Below are positions 46,504 to 55,590 of a stretch of DNA of 64,000 nt, piece by piece. Where the stretch lies: positions 18,211 to 82,210 of the forward strand of contig CAXBLT010000014.1 of the NCBI GenBank assembly GCA_963976795.1, written 5' to 3'. The stretch is from UBA7359 sp963976795. Lineage in GTDB: Bacteria; Pseudomonadota; Gammaproteobacteria; Eutrophobiales; Eutrophobiaceae. How positions within the stretch are numbered: position 1 is the stretch's first letter; each line of letters opens with the position of its first letter. The notes beneath the pieces are model-generated. The model had not been told where the DNA came from and searched no databases. It saw only the letters and a program-made list of their open reading frames with translations. Made by a program: the position numbers and the translations under genes.

Positions 46504-46674
46504 CTAAAAATCTATGCAGCGTCCTTTTTTTTCCCAGTCTCCATACCGTGTAGGTTCAGGACCCTTAGGACCTCCTATCTCTGTGAACTTCTCTTTAGGC
46601 TTCATCTCAGTCTGGAGGGAAGAGTCAATATCTGTATGTCTATTATTATTATCTGAGTTTTTAATATTATTCAT
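46504..46674 (-). CDS. SDHAF4-like (DUF1674) small protein
   Basis: 56-codon gene just upstream of sdhC on the same strand. The C-terminal 30 residues, KEKFTEIGGPKGPEPTRYGD followed by WEKKGRCIDF, are the DUF1674/SDHAF4 signature: EIGGPKGPEPTRYGDWE with a short basic end. The N-terminal 25 residues are polar and Asn-rich. In mitochondria SDHAF4 binds flavinylated SdhA before it joins SdhB and limits oxidant damage. ATG at 46674; no strong ribosome-binding site. It is short and easy to miss, but motif plus location make it convincing. Confidence 0.85.
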   Translation of the reverse strand: MNNIKNSDNNNRHTDIDSSLQTEMKPKEKFTEIGGPKGPEPTRYGDWEKKGRCIDF

Positions 46675-46818
46675 TTTATTTTACATCATGATACAAGTGT
46701 AGAAATGTTATTTTCTGTATGCTGCATTGCAAGAGCGTAATTCTAAGGTTATTTTGAGTAAAAATCACGCTAGAATCGCAATTTCATGGAATGGACTCCA
46801 AACTATTCGTAATATGAC

Positions 46819-47268
46819 ATGGACAGCTACGAAAATCCTTTTCTTCTCACGTTAAGGCTACCTATTAGAAATCCTCTAATAATCGCTAAAGTACTTCTCT
46901 TTGCCTACAGTTTTGGTTTGTTTTTACCGTGGTTAACCCATCTAGACTTGGTATTGAAGATATTGTTAACCATTTGTCTCATTTTGAGTTTGTGGAATTT
47001 AATTTATAAATACAGATCTCCAACGACCACAAGACGAGTAATTGAGTTAATACTGGGATCTGAAGATGATTGGCAAGTGAAAATGAATAACGGAGAAGTG
47101 CATCAGGCTGTTTTGGGCAGTTCATTATTTGTACATCCGCGATTGACCATTATTTTGTTAAGTTATGAAGGTCATAAAAAATATTTCATCTTTACACAGG
47201 ATAATATTGAAGCTGATTTGTTTAGACGGTTACGTGTCAGGCTTCGTTTTAAAGTCAATAGAGCGTAA
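46819..47268 (+). CDS. ygfX: YgfX-like membrane protein
   Basis: 149-residue protein with two adjacent transmembrane helices (about 22-40 and 44-62) then a soluble beta-rich domain (DDWQVKMNNGEVHQAVLGSS, and TIILLSYEGHKKYFIFTQDN then DLFRRLRVRLRF), the YgfX layout. E. coli ygfX is co-transcribed with sdhE and described as the toxin partner CptA. Here it is divergent from the sdh operon, about 144 bp from the SDHAF4-like start, so the pair has been split. Confidence 0.82.
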   Translation: MDSYENPFLLTLRLPIRNPLIIAKVLLFAYSFGLFLPWLTHLDLVLKILLTICLILSLWNLIYKYRSPTTTRRVIELILGSEDDWQVKMNNGEVHQAVLGSSLFVHPRLTIILLSYEGHKKYFIFTQDNIEADLFRRLRVRLRFKVNRA

Positions 47269-47278
47269 TTAGAGAACA

Positions 47279-48133
47279 CTATGAAATAAAATGTGTCCAC
47301 CATGCAATCCCTAGTTTTCTGATAGGTGTGAGACGTATATTTGAGCTTAGTACTTTGCATCCACCGTTAATAATTTCATCGCAGGTCTTGAAGGCAAGTC
47401 GATTTAAAATCAAACCGTGTTTGAGGACAAGGCAATCATCCTTGCGTAATCCGTCATAGTGATCTTCTAACAATACTTTTAGTGTCGTTATTAACGGTGA
47501 GAATATGAGGGACTGATTTATTGGGTTATTTTGAGCATCGAGTCTAAAATTAAGTAAATCATCTTGCTTGATAATGTTTTCTGGAATGATACAGCGTGAT
47601 TCAGTGATATAGGTATTTGGTTCTTGTAAACACCGTAGGTAATGATAGACGTTACCTATAGCGCGATAATTTTGTAGAGATACGGAATCTGTTGTTCCTA
47701 GTTGAGTCGCGCATAGTTGCCATGTTTCTCCAACGGTTGAATCATATAAACTTAAGATGGTATTTATATTATCGGCTTGATCAATGAATAAGAAATTATC
47801 GAAACTATTAATAATAGAATGGAATGATGTTGTTATACTTTGATCGAGTGTGAGAGATTCTTTTAAATACCTCGTTATTGGGTGACGGGGTTGTTGTTGG
47901 AAGAGTCGCTCGATCTCTTCTTGCCACCAGTGCAGTTTTACTCTTGCAACCCCAGGGTCTGAACACTCTTGAATAATCTCTGTAAGTTCATAGAGAAAGG
48001 CATGTAGTCCTATAATAATAGCTTTATTTTTTTCTGCTTCAAAAAGTGTTGCATAGTAAAGATTAGAACCATCAGGAATGGCTTTATTAATACAATAATC
48101 CAGCGCGATAGAATTTTTAATTTCAGAAACCAC
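47279..48133 (-). CDS. Squalene/phytoene synthase-like protein lacking Asp-rich motifs
   Basis: 284 residues with the trans-isoprenyl synthase fold: YYATLFEAEKNKAIIIGLHA, then SDPGVARVKLHWWQEEIERL. The first catalytic motif (normally DxxxD at about residues 51-55) reads TEIIQ, and the second, at about 161-170, reads NVYHYLRCLQ without Asp. It is therefore unlikely to condense prenyl diphosphates. The pattern resembles the NDUFAF6 branch, an assembly factor in mitochondria. It overlaps gph by 11 bp in a gene group with ubiG. Confidence 0.85.
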   Translation of the reverse strand: MVSEIKNSIALDYCINKAIPDGSNLYYATLFEAEKNKAIIIGLHAFLYELTEIIQECSDPGVARVKLHWWQEEIERLFQQQPRHPITRYLKESLTLDQSITTSFHSIINSFDNFLFIDQADNINTILSLYDSTVGETWQLCATQLGTTDSVSLQNYRAIGNVYHYLRCLQEPNTYITESRCIIPENIIKQDDLLNFRLDAQNNPINQSLIFSPLITTLKVLLEDHYDGLRKDDCLVLKHGLILNRLAFKTCDEIINGGCKVLSSNIRLTPIRKLGIAWWTHFIS

Positions 48134-48779
48134 CTAATTTTTCATATATTTCAGATGCGTTGTTGACCATGTCATCCGCACCCCAGTCAGCGGGATCGTC
48201 ATCGTCATCAATATAACCATAGAGTGCTATAAGTGTTTTTGTGCCAGCACGACGACCTGCTTCAATATCACGTTGTGCATCTCCGATGTATATTGTCGTC
48301 GCTGGATCAGATTGCATTAGTCTACATGCATGGAGTATCGGGGCAGGGTGGGGTTTCTTTTCTTCAAGTGTATCTCCACTGATAACGCATGCTGCACGTT
48401 CATCGAGAGATAGCGCTTTGAGCAAGGGTTCTGTTAGCCAGGAAGATTTGTTCGTGACAATTCCCCAAGGCTTATTCTCGCTTTCGAGTGAAATCAATAG
48501 CTTTTCCATTCCATCAAACAAGCGTGTTTCTTGGGCAATATTGGCGCGATAATAATTAAGGAACTCGTCACGAATAATCTCAAACCCTGTATCGCCTTCT
48601 TCCAAATCGAATGCAAGTTTGATCATGGCGTTACCACCAAGCGAAACAGTTGGGCGTATCACTTCTTTTGGCAAAGCTGTCAACCCGTGTTGTAAACGAA
48701 TGGCATTGAGCGCATTGGCTAAGTCATTGGCGGTATCAGCTAATGTCCCATCTAAATCAAAAAGAATATGTTCAATCAT
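48123..48779 (-). CDS. gph: Phosphoglycolate phosphatase (HAD family)
   Basis: 218-residue HAD hydrolase. Motif I DLDGTLADT, motif II TNK in GIVTNKSSW, Lys in KPHPAPI and motif IV GDAQRDIEAGRRAG are all present, with a helical C1 cap. It removes phosphate from 2-phosphoglycolate or a similar small substrate. It overlaps ubiG by 4 bp; the ubiG-gph pair is widespread in gammaproteobacteria. Confidence 0.93.
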   Translation of the reverse strand: MIEHILFDLDGTLADTANDLANALNAIRLQHGLTALPKEVIRPTVSLGGNAMIKLAFDLEEGDTGFEIIRDEFLNYYRANIAQETRLFDGMEKLLISLESENKPWGIVTNKSSWLTEPLLKALSLDERAACVISGDTLEEKKPHPAPILHACRLMQSDPATTIYIGDAQRDIEAGRRAGTKTLIALYGYIDDDDDPADWGADDMVNNASEIYEKLGGF

Positions 48780-49489
48780 TTGTTTGATTTGGCTATGGTA
48801 TCGAGTAGGTAATTAACATTAGTTTGTGTACTTAATGAACACTGACCTGTTAAAGGGTTGTACTGCAGTCCAGCTAAATCATTCATTACAAGGTTATTAT
48901 CTTGACACCAGGCGACCAATTCTGAAGGTTTAATAAATTTTTCGTATTGGTGCGTTCCTTGTGGCAGGAGTTTTAATAAATATTCTCCAGCTAGTACGGC
49001 ATGTATATAAGCTTTAACGTTGCGATTTATGGTAGAAAAAAACACATGACCACCGGGTTTGACCATTTTATTAGCGGCCTGGATTATAGATGCAGGATCT
49101 GGCACATGTTCTAACAACTCCATACAGGTTATTACGTCAAAGTTATCAGTATGATCTTCAGCAAAGCTTTCTGCGGTACTAACGATATAATTAATTTCAA
49201 GTCGCTCATTAGTGGCATGTTGCGAAGCTATTTCTATGTTTTCTTTACTTGCATCCAAACCGGTGACGATAGCGCCTTGCTTAGTCATGGCTTCTGCTAA
49301 TATACCACCACCACATCCGATATCTATAACCTGTAAGTTCTTAAGCGATATATGGCGGGTAATAAAATTTAATCGAGCAGGATTGATATCATGAAGTGTT
49401 TTAAACTCTCCATCAAGGTCCCACCAATGTTCTGACCTTGAAGAAAATTTTTCCAGTTCTTCTAAGTCAATATTTTCATTTTCAACCAT
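48776..49489 (-). CDS. ubiG: UbiG, ubiquinone O-methyltransferase
   Basis: SAM-dependent methyltransferase for both O-methylation steps of ubiquinone synthesis. Motif I DIGCGGGILAEAMTKQGA, post-I VTGLDASKENI, and motif II VITCMELLEHVPDP are clear, with the UbiG-typical SEHWWDLDGEFKTLHDINP N-terminus. 237 residues. Ubiquinone is the electron acceptor of the SDH complex encoded nearby. Confidence 0.96.
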   Translation of the reverse strand: MVENENIDLEELEKFSSRSEHWWDLDGEFKTLHDINPARLNFITRHISLKNLQVIDIGCGGGILAEAMTKQGAIVTGLDASKENIEIASQHATNERLEINYIVSTAESFAEDHTDNFDVITCMELLEHVPDPASIIQAANKMVKPGGHVFFSTINRNVKAYIHAVLAGEYLLKLLPQGTHQYEKFIKPSELVAWCQDNNLVMNDLAGLQYNPLTGQCSLSTQTNVNYLLDTIAKSNK

Positions 49490-49613
49490 TAAATTATTCT
49501 GTAATAAAATTTTAGTTATGAAATGAGTTTAACTTGTTAACTTAAGATATTGAATAAAAAGTTTTATCTGTTGTGTTGTCTAAAATGACGATCTTTGATG
49601 TACAACGCTATTA

Positions 49614-49642
49614 TTGACGATACATTTCCATATAACCATAAT
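49614..49642 (+). promoter_or_regulatory. Promoter of mlaA
   Basis: -35 TTGACG (49614-49619), 17-base spacer, -10 CATAAT (49637-49642). Predicted start near 49650 gives a 60-base leader. AAGGAATA before the ATG is the ribosome-binding site. Confidence 0.55.
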
Positions 49643-49710
49643 GCTGTGCTTTAGGGGAATAAATGCGCACATAGCGTTATAAATATAATTAACACGATTA
49701 AGGAATAATA

Positions 49711-50424
49711 ATGAAAAATAGATTCGTGGCTAAGTTTAAAATATTGTTAATAGGGTTTTGCATGACGTTATTGTCTGCTTGTGCCACTACGGGTGCATTA
49801 GATGAGCGTGATCCGTGGGAAGGGTTTAATCGTGGCGTATATTCGTTTAATGAATCGATGGATACCGTACTCTTCGACCCGATAGGCAAAGTGTATGACT
49901 TCATAACACCTGATTTCCTGGATTCCGGGATAACTAATTTTTTTAATAATATCGCTCAGGTCCCTGTTATTGCAAATGACATACTCCAATTTAAATTTGA
50001 TCAAGCTGTTAACGATACTGTTCGCCTGTTTCTTAATTCAACTGTTGGCTTATTAGGGTTTTTTGATGTCTCGACGGAAGCTGGCTTGCCTTCCAGTAAA
50101 GCTGATTTCGGCCAAACATTGGCCTATTGGGGCGTTGATTCAGGGCCTTATTTAGTAATGCCTTTTTTTGGCCCGGGTACAATAAGGCATGCGGCGGGTT
50201 ATGCTGTTGATAGTGCTTTAAACCCAATGTTCTATATTGATAATGACCTGACTAAAGCGGGGCTTTTATCACTTGCTTTTGTCGATGTTAAATCAGATTT
50301 ACTTAGTGCTGTGGACTTGCTTGAAGAAGCAGCGGTTGATAAATATGAGTTTACTAAGAACGCCTATTTTGAAAAGAGAGCAAGCAAGATAAGTGGTAAT
50401 GAATTTGCGGATTATCCAGAATAA
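49711..50424 (+). CDS. mlaA: MlaA (VacJ) outer-membrane lipoprotein
   Basis: Outer-membrane component of the Mla pathway that removes misplaced phospholipids from the outer leaflet. Lipobox LLSACAT gives a lipoprotein signal with Cys at about residue 25. DPWEGFNRGVYSFNESMD and PFFGPGTIRHAAGY are the VacJ signatures. 237 residues. The mlaBCDEF genes are not in the window. It stands alone between ubiG and the kinase cluster. Confidence 0.95.
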   Translation: MKNRFVAKFKILLIGFCMTLLSACATTGALDERDPWEGFNRGVYSFNESMDTVLFDPIGKVYDFITPDFLDSGITNFFNNIAQVPVIANDILQFKFDQAVNDTVRLFLNSTVGLLGFFDVSTEAGLPSSKADFGQTLAYWGVDSGPYLVMPFFGPGTIRHAAGYAVDSALNPMFYIDNDLTKAGLLSLAFVDVKSDLLSAVDLLEEAAVDKYEFTKNAYFEKRASKISGNEFADYPE

Positions 50425-50453
50425 TAATCCGCATTATTTAATCTGGAATAATC
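50410..50453. terminator. Long palindrome between mlaA and the convergent kinase-cluster gene
   Basis: Outer stem GATTATCCAGA / TCTGGAATAATC with one bulged base, inner perfect 6-bp stem AATAAT-CCGC-ATTATT. It spans the mlaA stop and lies 4 bases from the stop of the convergent gene, so it may act in both directions. T-runs are short. Confidence 0.5.
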
Positions 50454-50456
50454 TTG

Positions 50457-51188
50457 TTATTCTAGTATAAGACGTGAATCATTTATTCCAATAGCATTAG
50501 CGAACTCGATTAGTTTTTGCTGCTTCATAGCGGCTTTCTCGCTGTCTATACTAGAGAGCGCCTTTTCTTCGAGAAACTGTTTATAAATAGAAGCGTTCAT
50601 ACGTTGCATGCGTTTGGTTGATTTAGTTAAATCACGCTCTTCTTGAGACAAGGCAGACCAGGCATTTAAAAATGCATTCAGACTATCTTCTGTCCAATTC
50701 TTTTGTGTTAAAAACTCAGAAATAAGTGATTCACCTGCCATATTTTTAGCAACAGTTGAAGTAGGCGCCTGAGTCATATCAGATACGTTTGATGTTTCAG
50801 TCGTCGTTGAACCAGGAGGCTTTGGATAAAAGAGGATAACCACAATAATTAATGTTATCACTATCGCGACACTTATAGTGATGAATAACATAGGTGACTT
50901 TTTATCTGTTTTTGTTGTTGGCTGCGGCTTGGGAGATCTCCCTTTGGATGAAGGAGTTTGTTTTGGCGATGGAGAAACAATCTTTGTTTTCTCTCTTTTT
51001 GCGGTCTCCGTAATAGCGGCTTCTTCTTCAGATGGTATTAGTGGAGGCGGGAAGTCGATAGCTTTAACTACAACTTTGCCTGTAGTGATTGCCGTTATAA
51101 GTTCGACGCGTGATTTGCGATAGCTTTCTTTATCAATTTCTCCCCTGGCATAATCCTTTGCCAGTTCGCGCAATGTTTGATTACTCAT
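50457..51188 (-). CDS. Single-pass membrane protein of unknown function in kinase cluster
   Basis: 243 residues. Residues 1-32 (LRELAKDYARGEIDKESYRK) look like a short helical SHOCT-type module. A Pro/Lys/Ser-rich cytoplasmic linker (45-98) precedes one membrane helix (about 99-121), and the C-terminal domain (150-243) is helical and periplasmic by the positive-inside rule. I do not recognise a family. It starts 27 bp after the kinase-FGE gene and shares its topology (cytoplasmic N, periplasmic C), so it may be a partner or substrate. Confidence 0.8.
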   Translation of the reverse strand: MSNQTLRELAKDYARGEIDKESYRKSRVELITAITTGKVVVKAIDFPPPLIPSEEEAAITETAKREKTKIVSPSPKQTPSSKGRSPKPQPTTKTDKKSPMLFITISVAIVITLIIVVILFYPKPPGSTTTETSNVSDMTQAPTSTVAKNMAGESLISEFLTQKNWTEDSLNAFLNAWSALSQEERDLTKSTKRMQRMNASIYKQFLEEKALSSIDSEKAAMKQQKLIEFANAIGINDSRLILE

Positions 51189-51215
51189 ATCAGACCTATA
51201 CTTAAATTAAAATTA

Positions 51216-54200
51216 TTAGCCAACATCTTCACGAATGAGACGAAAACCGGTAACGTCATCAGCATTGCCATCATGGGAACGTTCTAACGAAATATCACAT
51301 TTAGAATGGGCGTCAGTAAATGCGCCTCCACGAGCAGTAGTATTGTTGCCATCAAGCACCCACTCTTGTACGTTACCAACGTAATTTTTGAGGCCCCAGC
51401 CATTAGACTTTCCTGATTTTACACTGACAATCCCAGTGCCCTTGATCATTTTTTCCTGAACTGTTACACGACAATTAAAATCTTTTTTCGGTTGATTGCC
51501 ACCGGCATTAGCAGCATATTCCCATTCAGACTTAGTTGGAATGTGATATGTTTTTCCGGTTCGTTCAGAGAGCCAAGCAGCGTAATCTTGTGCCTGTTTC
51601 AAAGTAATACCGGTCATGGGATCATTCTTTCTCTCCTTCTCCTTAATAGGCTTGCAGGTACCACTGAGAATACAATATTTACTCCAGTCACTAACTGAGA
51701 TTTCATATTTAGTAATAGCAAATGATTTCTCGACGTCTTTGCCACTCGGTACTACTACCATTAATGGGCCACGAGCAGATGCGTGGATCATATCGAAGCA
51801 AATAGCTTTTGCGCGTTTACCATAACCGGCAAGACGACTGGTGCATTCTGAATCACTCGCTATAGGCTGCCATGGGGTCGTTTCAGCAGTAGCACCAGTA
51901 CCTGTTTTGGCGATACTTTCCTCGGTAATCTCTTTTTCAACTGTTCTGATTTTGGGTTTAGATACGGGTTTATATTTAGCTATTAGTGTATTTAATTCGT
52001 TTTCAGCTTTAGCATAATCTGGGTTGTCACTCCATTTTTTTTGTACACGCTCTAAGAGTTTCTTTGCTATTCTGAGGTCATCATAATTCTCACCAGCTGC
52101 TTCCTTGTCCTTTAAATAATCATTAAACTCTTCATTAATAGCTTTTATTCTCTGTGCTAATGAATCAGAAAACTGCTCAAATTGCGGATGTCCTACAAAC
52201 TCCGTAGCAGCATCTTGTTGAATTTGTGTTGCTTGGGACAGTTTTCCCGCATTAATAGCGGCATTCGCATTAGTAAATTGAGACCAAGGCTTTAGTTGTA
52301 GTTGTTTTTTTAGATCTGCAAGATCTGAACTTGCGGGAAATAGACTCGCCGCACTATTGGCTAAGTTAGCTGCTATATTTTCATCCGTGGTACGCAGCGT
52401 ATTAATGCGCTTAGCTAATACATTAGCGGAAATATTACTAAATTCAGCAAATCGTGCGGGATCGGCACTTGCGATTTGGTTAACTTTCGACTTTACTTCG
52501 CTCGAGAACGAGACAGAAGTTTTAAATAGCGCTGTTAATTCAATGATATTTGCTTCGGCCTGATATTCAGTTTTCAGATCGTTCAACTGAATATTACCGG
52601 GGTCAATTTTCAAGCCTCCTGCGACGAAATCAAAAGCGCTGGAGTAATCTTTTGTTTCTGCTTTACTCTTTGCTAATCGGGCATAGGCATCCGCTAACAT
52701 GGGAGCGGCTTCTGTTGTTAAATAAAGATCGTCTGTTGATAAGTCTGTCTTGAATTGTTCAAATATTTTTAGAGCCTCAGTAACATTGTTGCCTTCAGTA
52801 AATGATTGAAAAGGTATTTTGTTAGCTTCTACACGCGCTATACGATCTGACTCCGCTCTTGCTTCGATAATAGAACTTCGTGTATCAACCAGTTTTTGTA
52901 ACCCAGGTGCGTAACGATCAGCTTTATCTATGTAGTTGTCTGCCGCATCAAAACGTTCTGCTTGCAAGGTTTCATTCGCCTTTGCAATATATTTATCTGC
53001 TATCTGGTTACGATACCCAGCGAGGCTGGCATTGATACTTTCGTCTTCACTGACCAAGCTTCCCAGTTGTTGAATATCTCTAAGTAGACCGGTTTCCCAT
53101 TGTGCGTTATCAATTTGCGTATCTGCGAGCGCGCTTTCTATGTTGCTGACACTTTCGCTAGCCAGTTCAGTCGTTTTTTGTTTGCGGGCATTGCCAGTCA
53201 GTTTTGCTAATTTTATTTGGGTCAGTTCTTTACTGAGTTGCATTCCATTCAACAGATCGCCAAAGTCTGATGCTAAAGCTTCAGCAGTCTCGCGAGTCCC
53301 GTTTTTCTGAATACTCTTAAGCTCGGTATCAATAACGGGTTTAAATTGTGCGGATAGTGTTGCAAGCAATTCACTGTTTGGTTTTAAGCCAGCAAGTTCA
53401 ACAATCGGATCTTGTTGTTGCTTGAAGTCAGATAATGTTGTCAGTTGACTTTTAATGACACCAAGATCATTTTCGAGTTTGGAAATAGTTTGTGTTCTTA
53501 CGATATTATCTTGCATATCGATAAGGCGTTGGTCTGTGCCATCGGAAAACTCGACACCTGACTTCACCAGCGCTAAGGCCGTTTCTAAATCGTTCGACTC
53601 AATCTTTTCCTGAGCCAATAATCGGTATGCATTGCTGGGGGAAGTGTCTTTAAGCAATGCGTTTTCTGGATCAACCTTTCTGATATTGTCTAAAATATTT
53701 TTTGTATTACCAATCAAGTTTTCATTTTTTAATGCGGCAACGTATTCTGTAGTTAAATTACTAATAGTCCGTTTTTTACTTTCATTTAAAAATGCTGTTT
53801 TTTCCTGTAGATAAATAGACTCGGGATAAAATGTTTCAATCTCTTTTAGAACAGTGTCAACGTTAGAATAGTCATAATTACTTTCTGCACTAACAACGGA
53901 GTCAGTTAACTTGTCACTGAAGTAATCTTGTATTTTCTTTTTCGCTTCTTCATCGCCAGTTACGATCGTTTGATCTGTTTTCTCTAATAGTAAAATGTCA
54001 CCTAGCTTGGTAACTATCGTCTGTTCATTGCCAGATTCTATTTCAGCAATTATGCCTTCAAGCTCTTTTTGGTGTAGATAATCCAGAGCAGGGGCAATTA
54101 ACATCATGCTAATAATGAGTAAAACACCAGCAGCGATAACGAATGGGTTTTTATACCAGGTTGCCTTACCCTCCAGTTCTTCAAGAAAATGAGCAACAGT

Positions 54201-55553
54201 TGGACTTCGGTCCTCACGGTGGAACGCTACAGAATGACGTAGTGCACGGTTCTGTTTCTTGTTTAAATGCTTGATATAAGGCGGTACGAGATTATTTTCA
54301 CAGGCTTTGTTCGCCGGCAATTTATTAAAGGGATGTTTAGTCGTTAATAACTCATAGGCAGTACAACCTAGCGCGTAGGTATCATCTCTTGTATCAGGCT
54401 CTTCGCCCTCTAGCATTTCTAGACTTGCGTATGCTGGTGTTAATGCACCAAGCTTGCCTGGATCGAATAGTGTTTTTTCTGCTTCTCCAGTAACTGGATT
54501 CTTAACAGCGCGTGCGATACCAAAGTCGAGAGTTTTAACCGTCCCATCATCACACATGAAGGCATTGCCAGGTTTAAAGTCCGAGTGAACTAAGCGACGT
54601 TCATGAGCATAAATTAGACCGGAACCGAGCTGTTTTATAATGTCATAGGCTTCATCGAAGGGAAGTCCACCTTTAGGACGTACTTTCTTCTTGATGAAGT
54701 CCTTCAACTCCATGCCTTCCATCAATTCCATCGTAATGTAGACAGGTGTGTTTGGACCACCGACACGATCAAAATCGTAAATTGTTGCGATGTTTGGATG
54801 AGCTAGTTTTTGTTGTCGACTTGATTCACGCTGTAAAGAGATAAATGCTTCAGGATGATCCTTAAAATCATCATTCAATAACTTAATAGCTACATAGGGT
54901 TTTTTATCTTTCGCTTCAGCTTTGAGTAAATCAAGCGCTTTGTATACTTTACCCATGCCACCAATACCGAGTACTTTCTCAAGTTTAAAACGTTGTTTGA
55001 TGACGGAACCTTCACCATAACCACCTGATAAATCACCAGTAGGAACGGCAGGATCATTCCACTCTGTTCCAGTTGGGCCGGTTGCCGATGTAATCGAAGG
55101 TGTGGCTGTGTCGGCACCGCCAGGCATGCTGATATCGAAAAAATCAGAGGCATCTGAATTAGTGTTTTGTGCACTGGTATTGTTTGCTTTTTCATCGTCG
55201 GTCATAACAACGGTTGAATCAGGAGCAGCTTTGTTATTTTCCGCGGGCGAAGGGGCTTTATTTTCTTCGACAACTGAATCACTTGAAAATACGGTAGAAT
55301 CTGCACCACCAGCCGCTGGACCGCTTTCAGTTTCGGTTGAATGCGTTCGTCTGAACTCATTAATTTGACGTTTTAATTGTGCGTATTGCTTGTCATCAAG
55401 GTTTTTCTTTTCATGAATTTCATCTAGTTGCACGAGCATGTTCTTCGCAAACTTTGGTGTTTTACTAAGCAGAATATCCATCTGTTTGGATAGCGTTTCA
55501 AGCTTTAATTCGCCTTTTGCTAATGCTTCGAGTGCAGTTTTAAAATCAGCCAA
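51216..55553 (-). CDS. Membrane Ser/Thr kinase with C-terminal formylglycine-generating-enzyme-like domain
   Basis: 1445 residues. N-terminal helical region (1-70), an acidic Ser/Thr linker containing DSTVF and DSTVV, then a Hanks kinase (188-460): GIGGMGKVY, Lys224, LVHSDFKPGN with Asp325 (HSD, so Arg is missing before the Asp), DFG Asp343, YASLEM in place of APE. A membrane helix at about 469-489 is followed by about 700 helical residues in the periplasm. The last 220 residues are FGE-sulfatase-like: ITKYEISVSDWSKYC, PTKSEWEYAANAGG, NVQEWVLDG, ARGGAF, TGFRLIRE. FGE-type domains often act as binding modules. Confidence 0.92.
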   Translation of the reverse strand: MADFKTALEALAKGELKLETLSKQMDILLSKTPKFAKNMLVQLDEIHEKKNLDDKQYAQLKRQINEFRRTHSTETESGPAAGGADSTVFSSDSVVEENKAPSPAENNKAAPDSTVVMTDDEKANNTSAQNTNSDASDFFDISMPGGADTATPSITSATGPTGTEWNDPAVPTGDLSGGYGEGSVIKQRFKLEKVLGIGGMGKVYKALDLLKAEAKDKKPYVAIKLLNDDFKDHPEAFISLQRESSRQQKLAHPNIATIYDFDRVGGPNTPVYITMELMEGMELKDFIKKKVRPKGGLPFDEAYDIIKQLGSGLIYAHERRLVHSDFKPGNAFMCDDGTVKTLDFGIARAVKNPVTGEAEKTLFDPGKLGALTPAYASLEMLEGEEPDTRDDTYALGCTAYELLTTKHPFNKLPANKACENNLVPPYIKHLNKKQNRALRHSVAFHREDRSPTVAHFLEELEGKATWYKNPFVIAAGVLLIISMMLIAPALDYLHQKELEGIIAEIESGNEQTIVTKLGDILLLEKTDQTIVTGDEEAKKKIQDYFSDKLTDSVVSAESNYDYSNVDTVLKEIETFYPESIYLQEKTAFLNESKKRTISNLTTEYVAALKNENLIGNTKNILDNIRKVDPENALLKDTSPSNAYRLLAQEKIESNDLETALALVKSGVEFSDGTDQRLIDMQDNIVRTQTISKLENDLGVIKSQLTTLSDFKQQQDPIVELAGLKPNSELLATLSAQFKPVIDTELKSIQKNGTRETAEALASDFGDLLNGMQLSKELTQIKLAKLTGNARKQKTTELASESVSNIESALADTQIDNAQWETGLLRDIQQLGSLVSEDESINASLAGYRNQIADKYIAKANETLQAERFDAADNYIDKADRYAPGLQKLVDTRSSIIEARAESDRIARVEANKIPFQSFTEGNNVTEALKIFEQFKTDLSTDDLYLTTEAAPMLADAYARLAKSKAETKDYSSAFDFVAGGLKIDPGNIQLNDLKTEYQAEANIIELTALFKTSVSFSSEVKSKVNQIASADPARFAEFSNISANVLAKRINTLRTTDENIAANLANSAASLFPASSDLADLKKQLQLKPWSQFTNANAAINAGKLSQATQIQQDAATEFVGHPQFEQFSDSLAQRIKAINEEFNDYLKDKEAAGENYDDLRIAKKLLERVQKKWSDNPDYAKAENELNTLIAKYKPVSKPKIRTVEKEITEESIAKTGTGATAETTPWQPIASDSECTSRLAGYGKRAKAICFDMIHASARGPLMVVVPSGKDVEKSFAITKYEISVSDWSKYCILSGTCKPIKEKERKNDPMTGITLKQAQDYAAWLSERTGKTYHIPTKSEWEYAANAGGNQPKKDFNCRVTVQEKMIKGTGIVSVKSGKSNGWGLKNYVGNVQEWVLDGNNTTARGGAFTDAHSKCDISLERSHDGNADDVTGFRLIREDVG

Positions 55554-55590
55554 TCTATTACTCCCTCACAAAGTGAGTACGATTAAAAAT

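Noticed and set aside
46447..46702. Plus-strand frames of 62-69 codons upstream of ygfX
   Set aside because: They are antisense to the SDHAF4-like gene, which has a recognisable protein signature.
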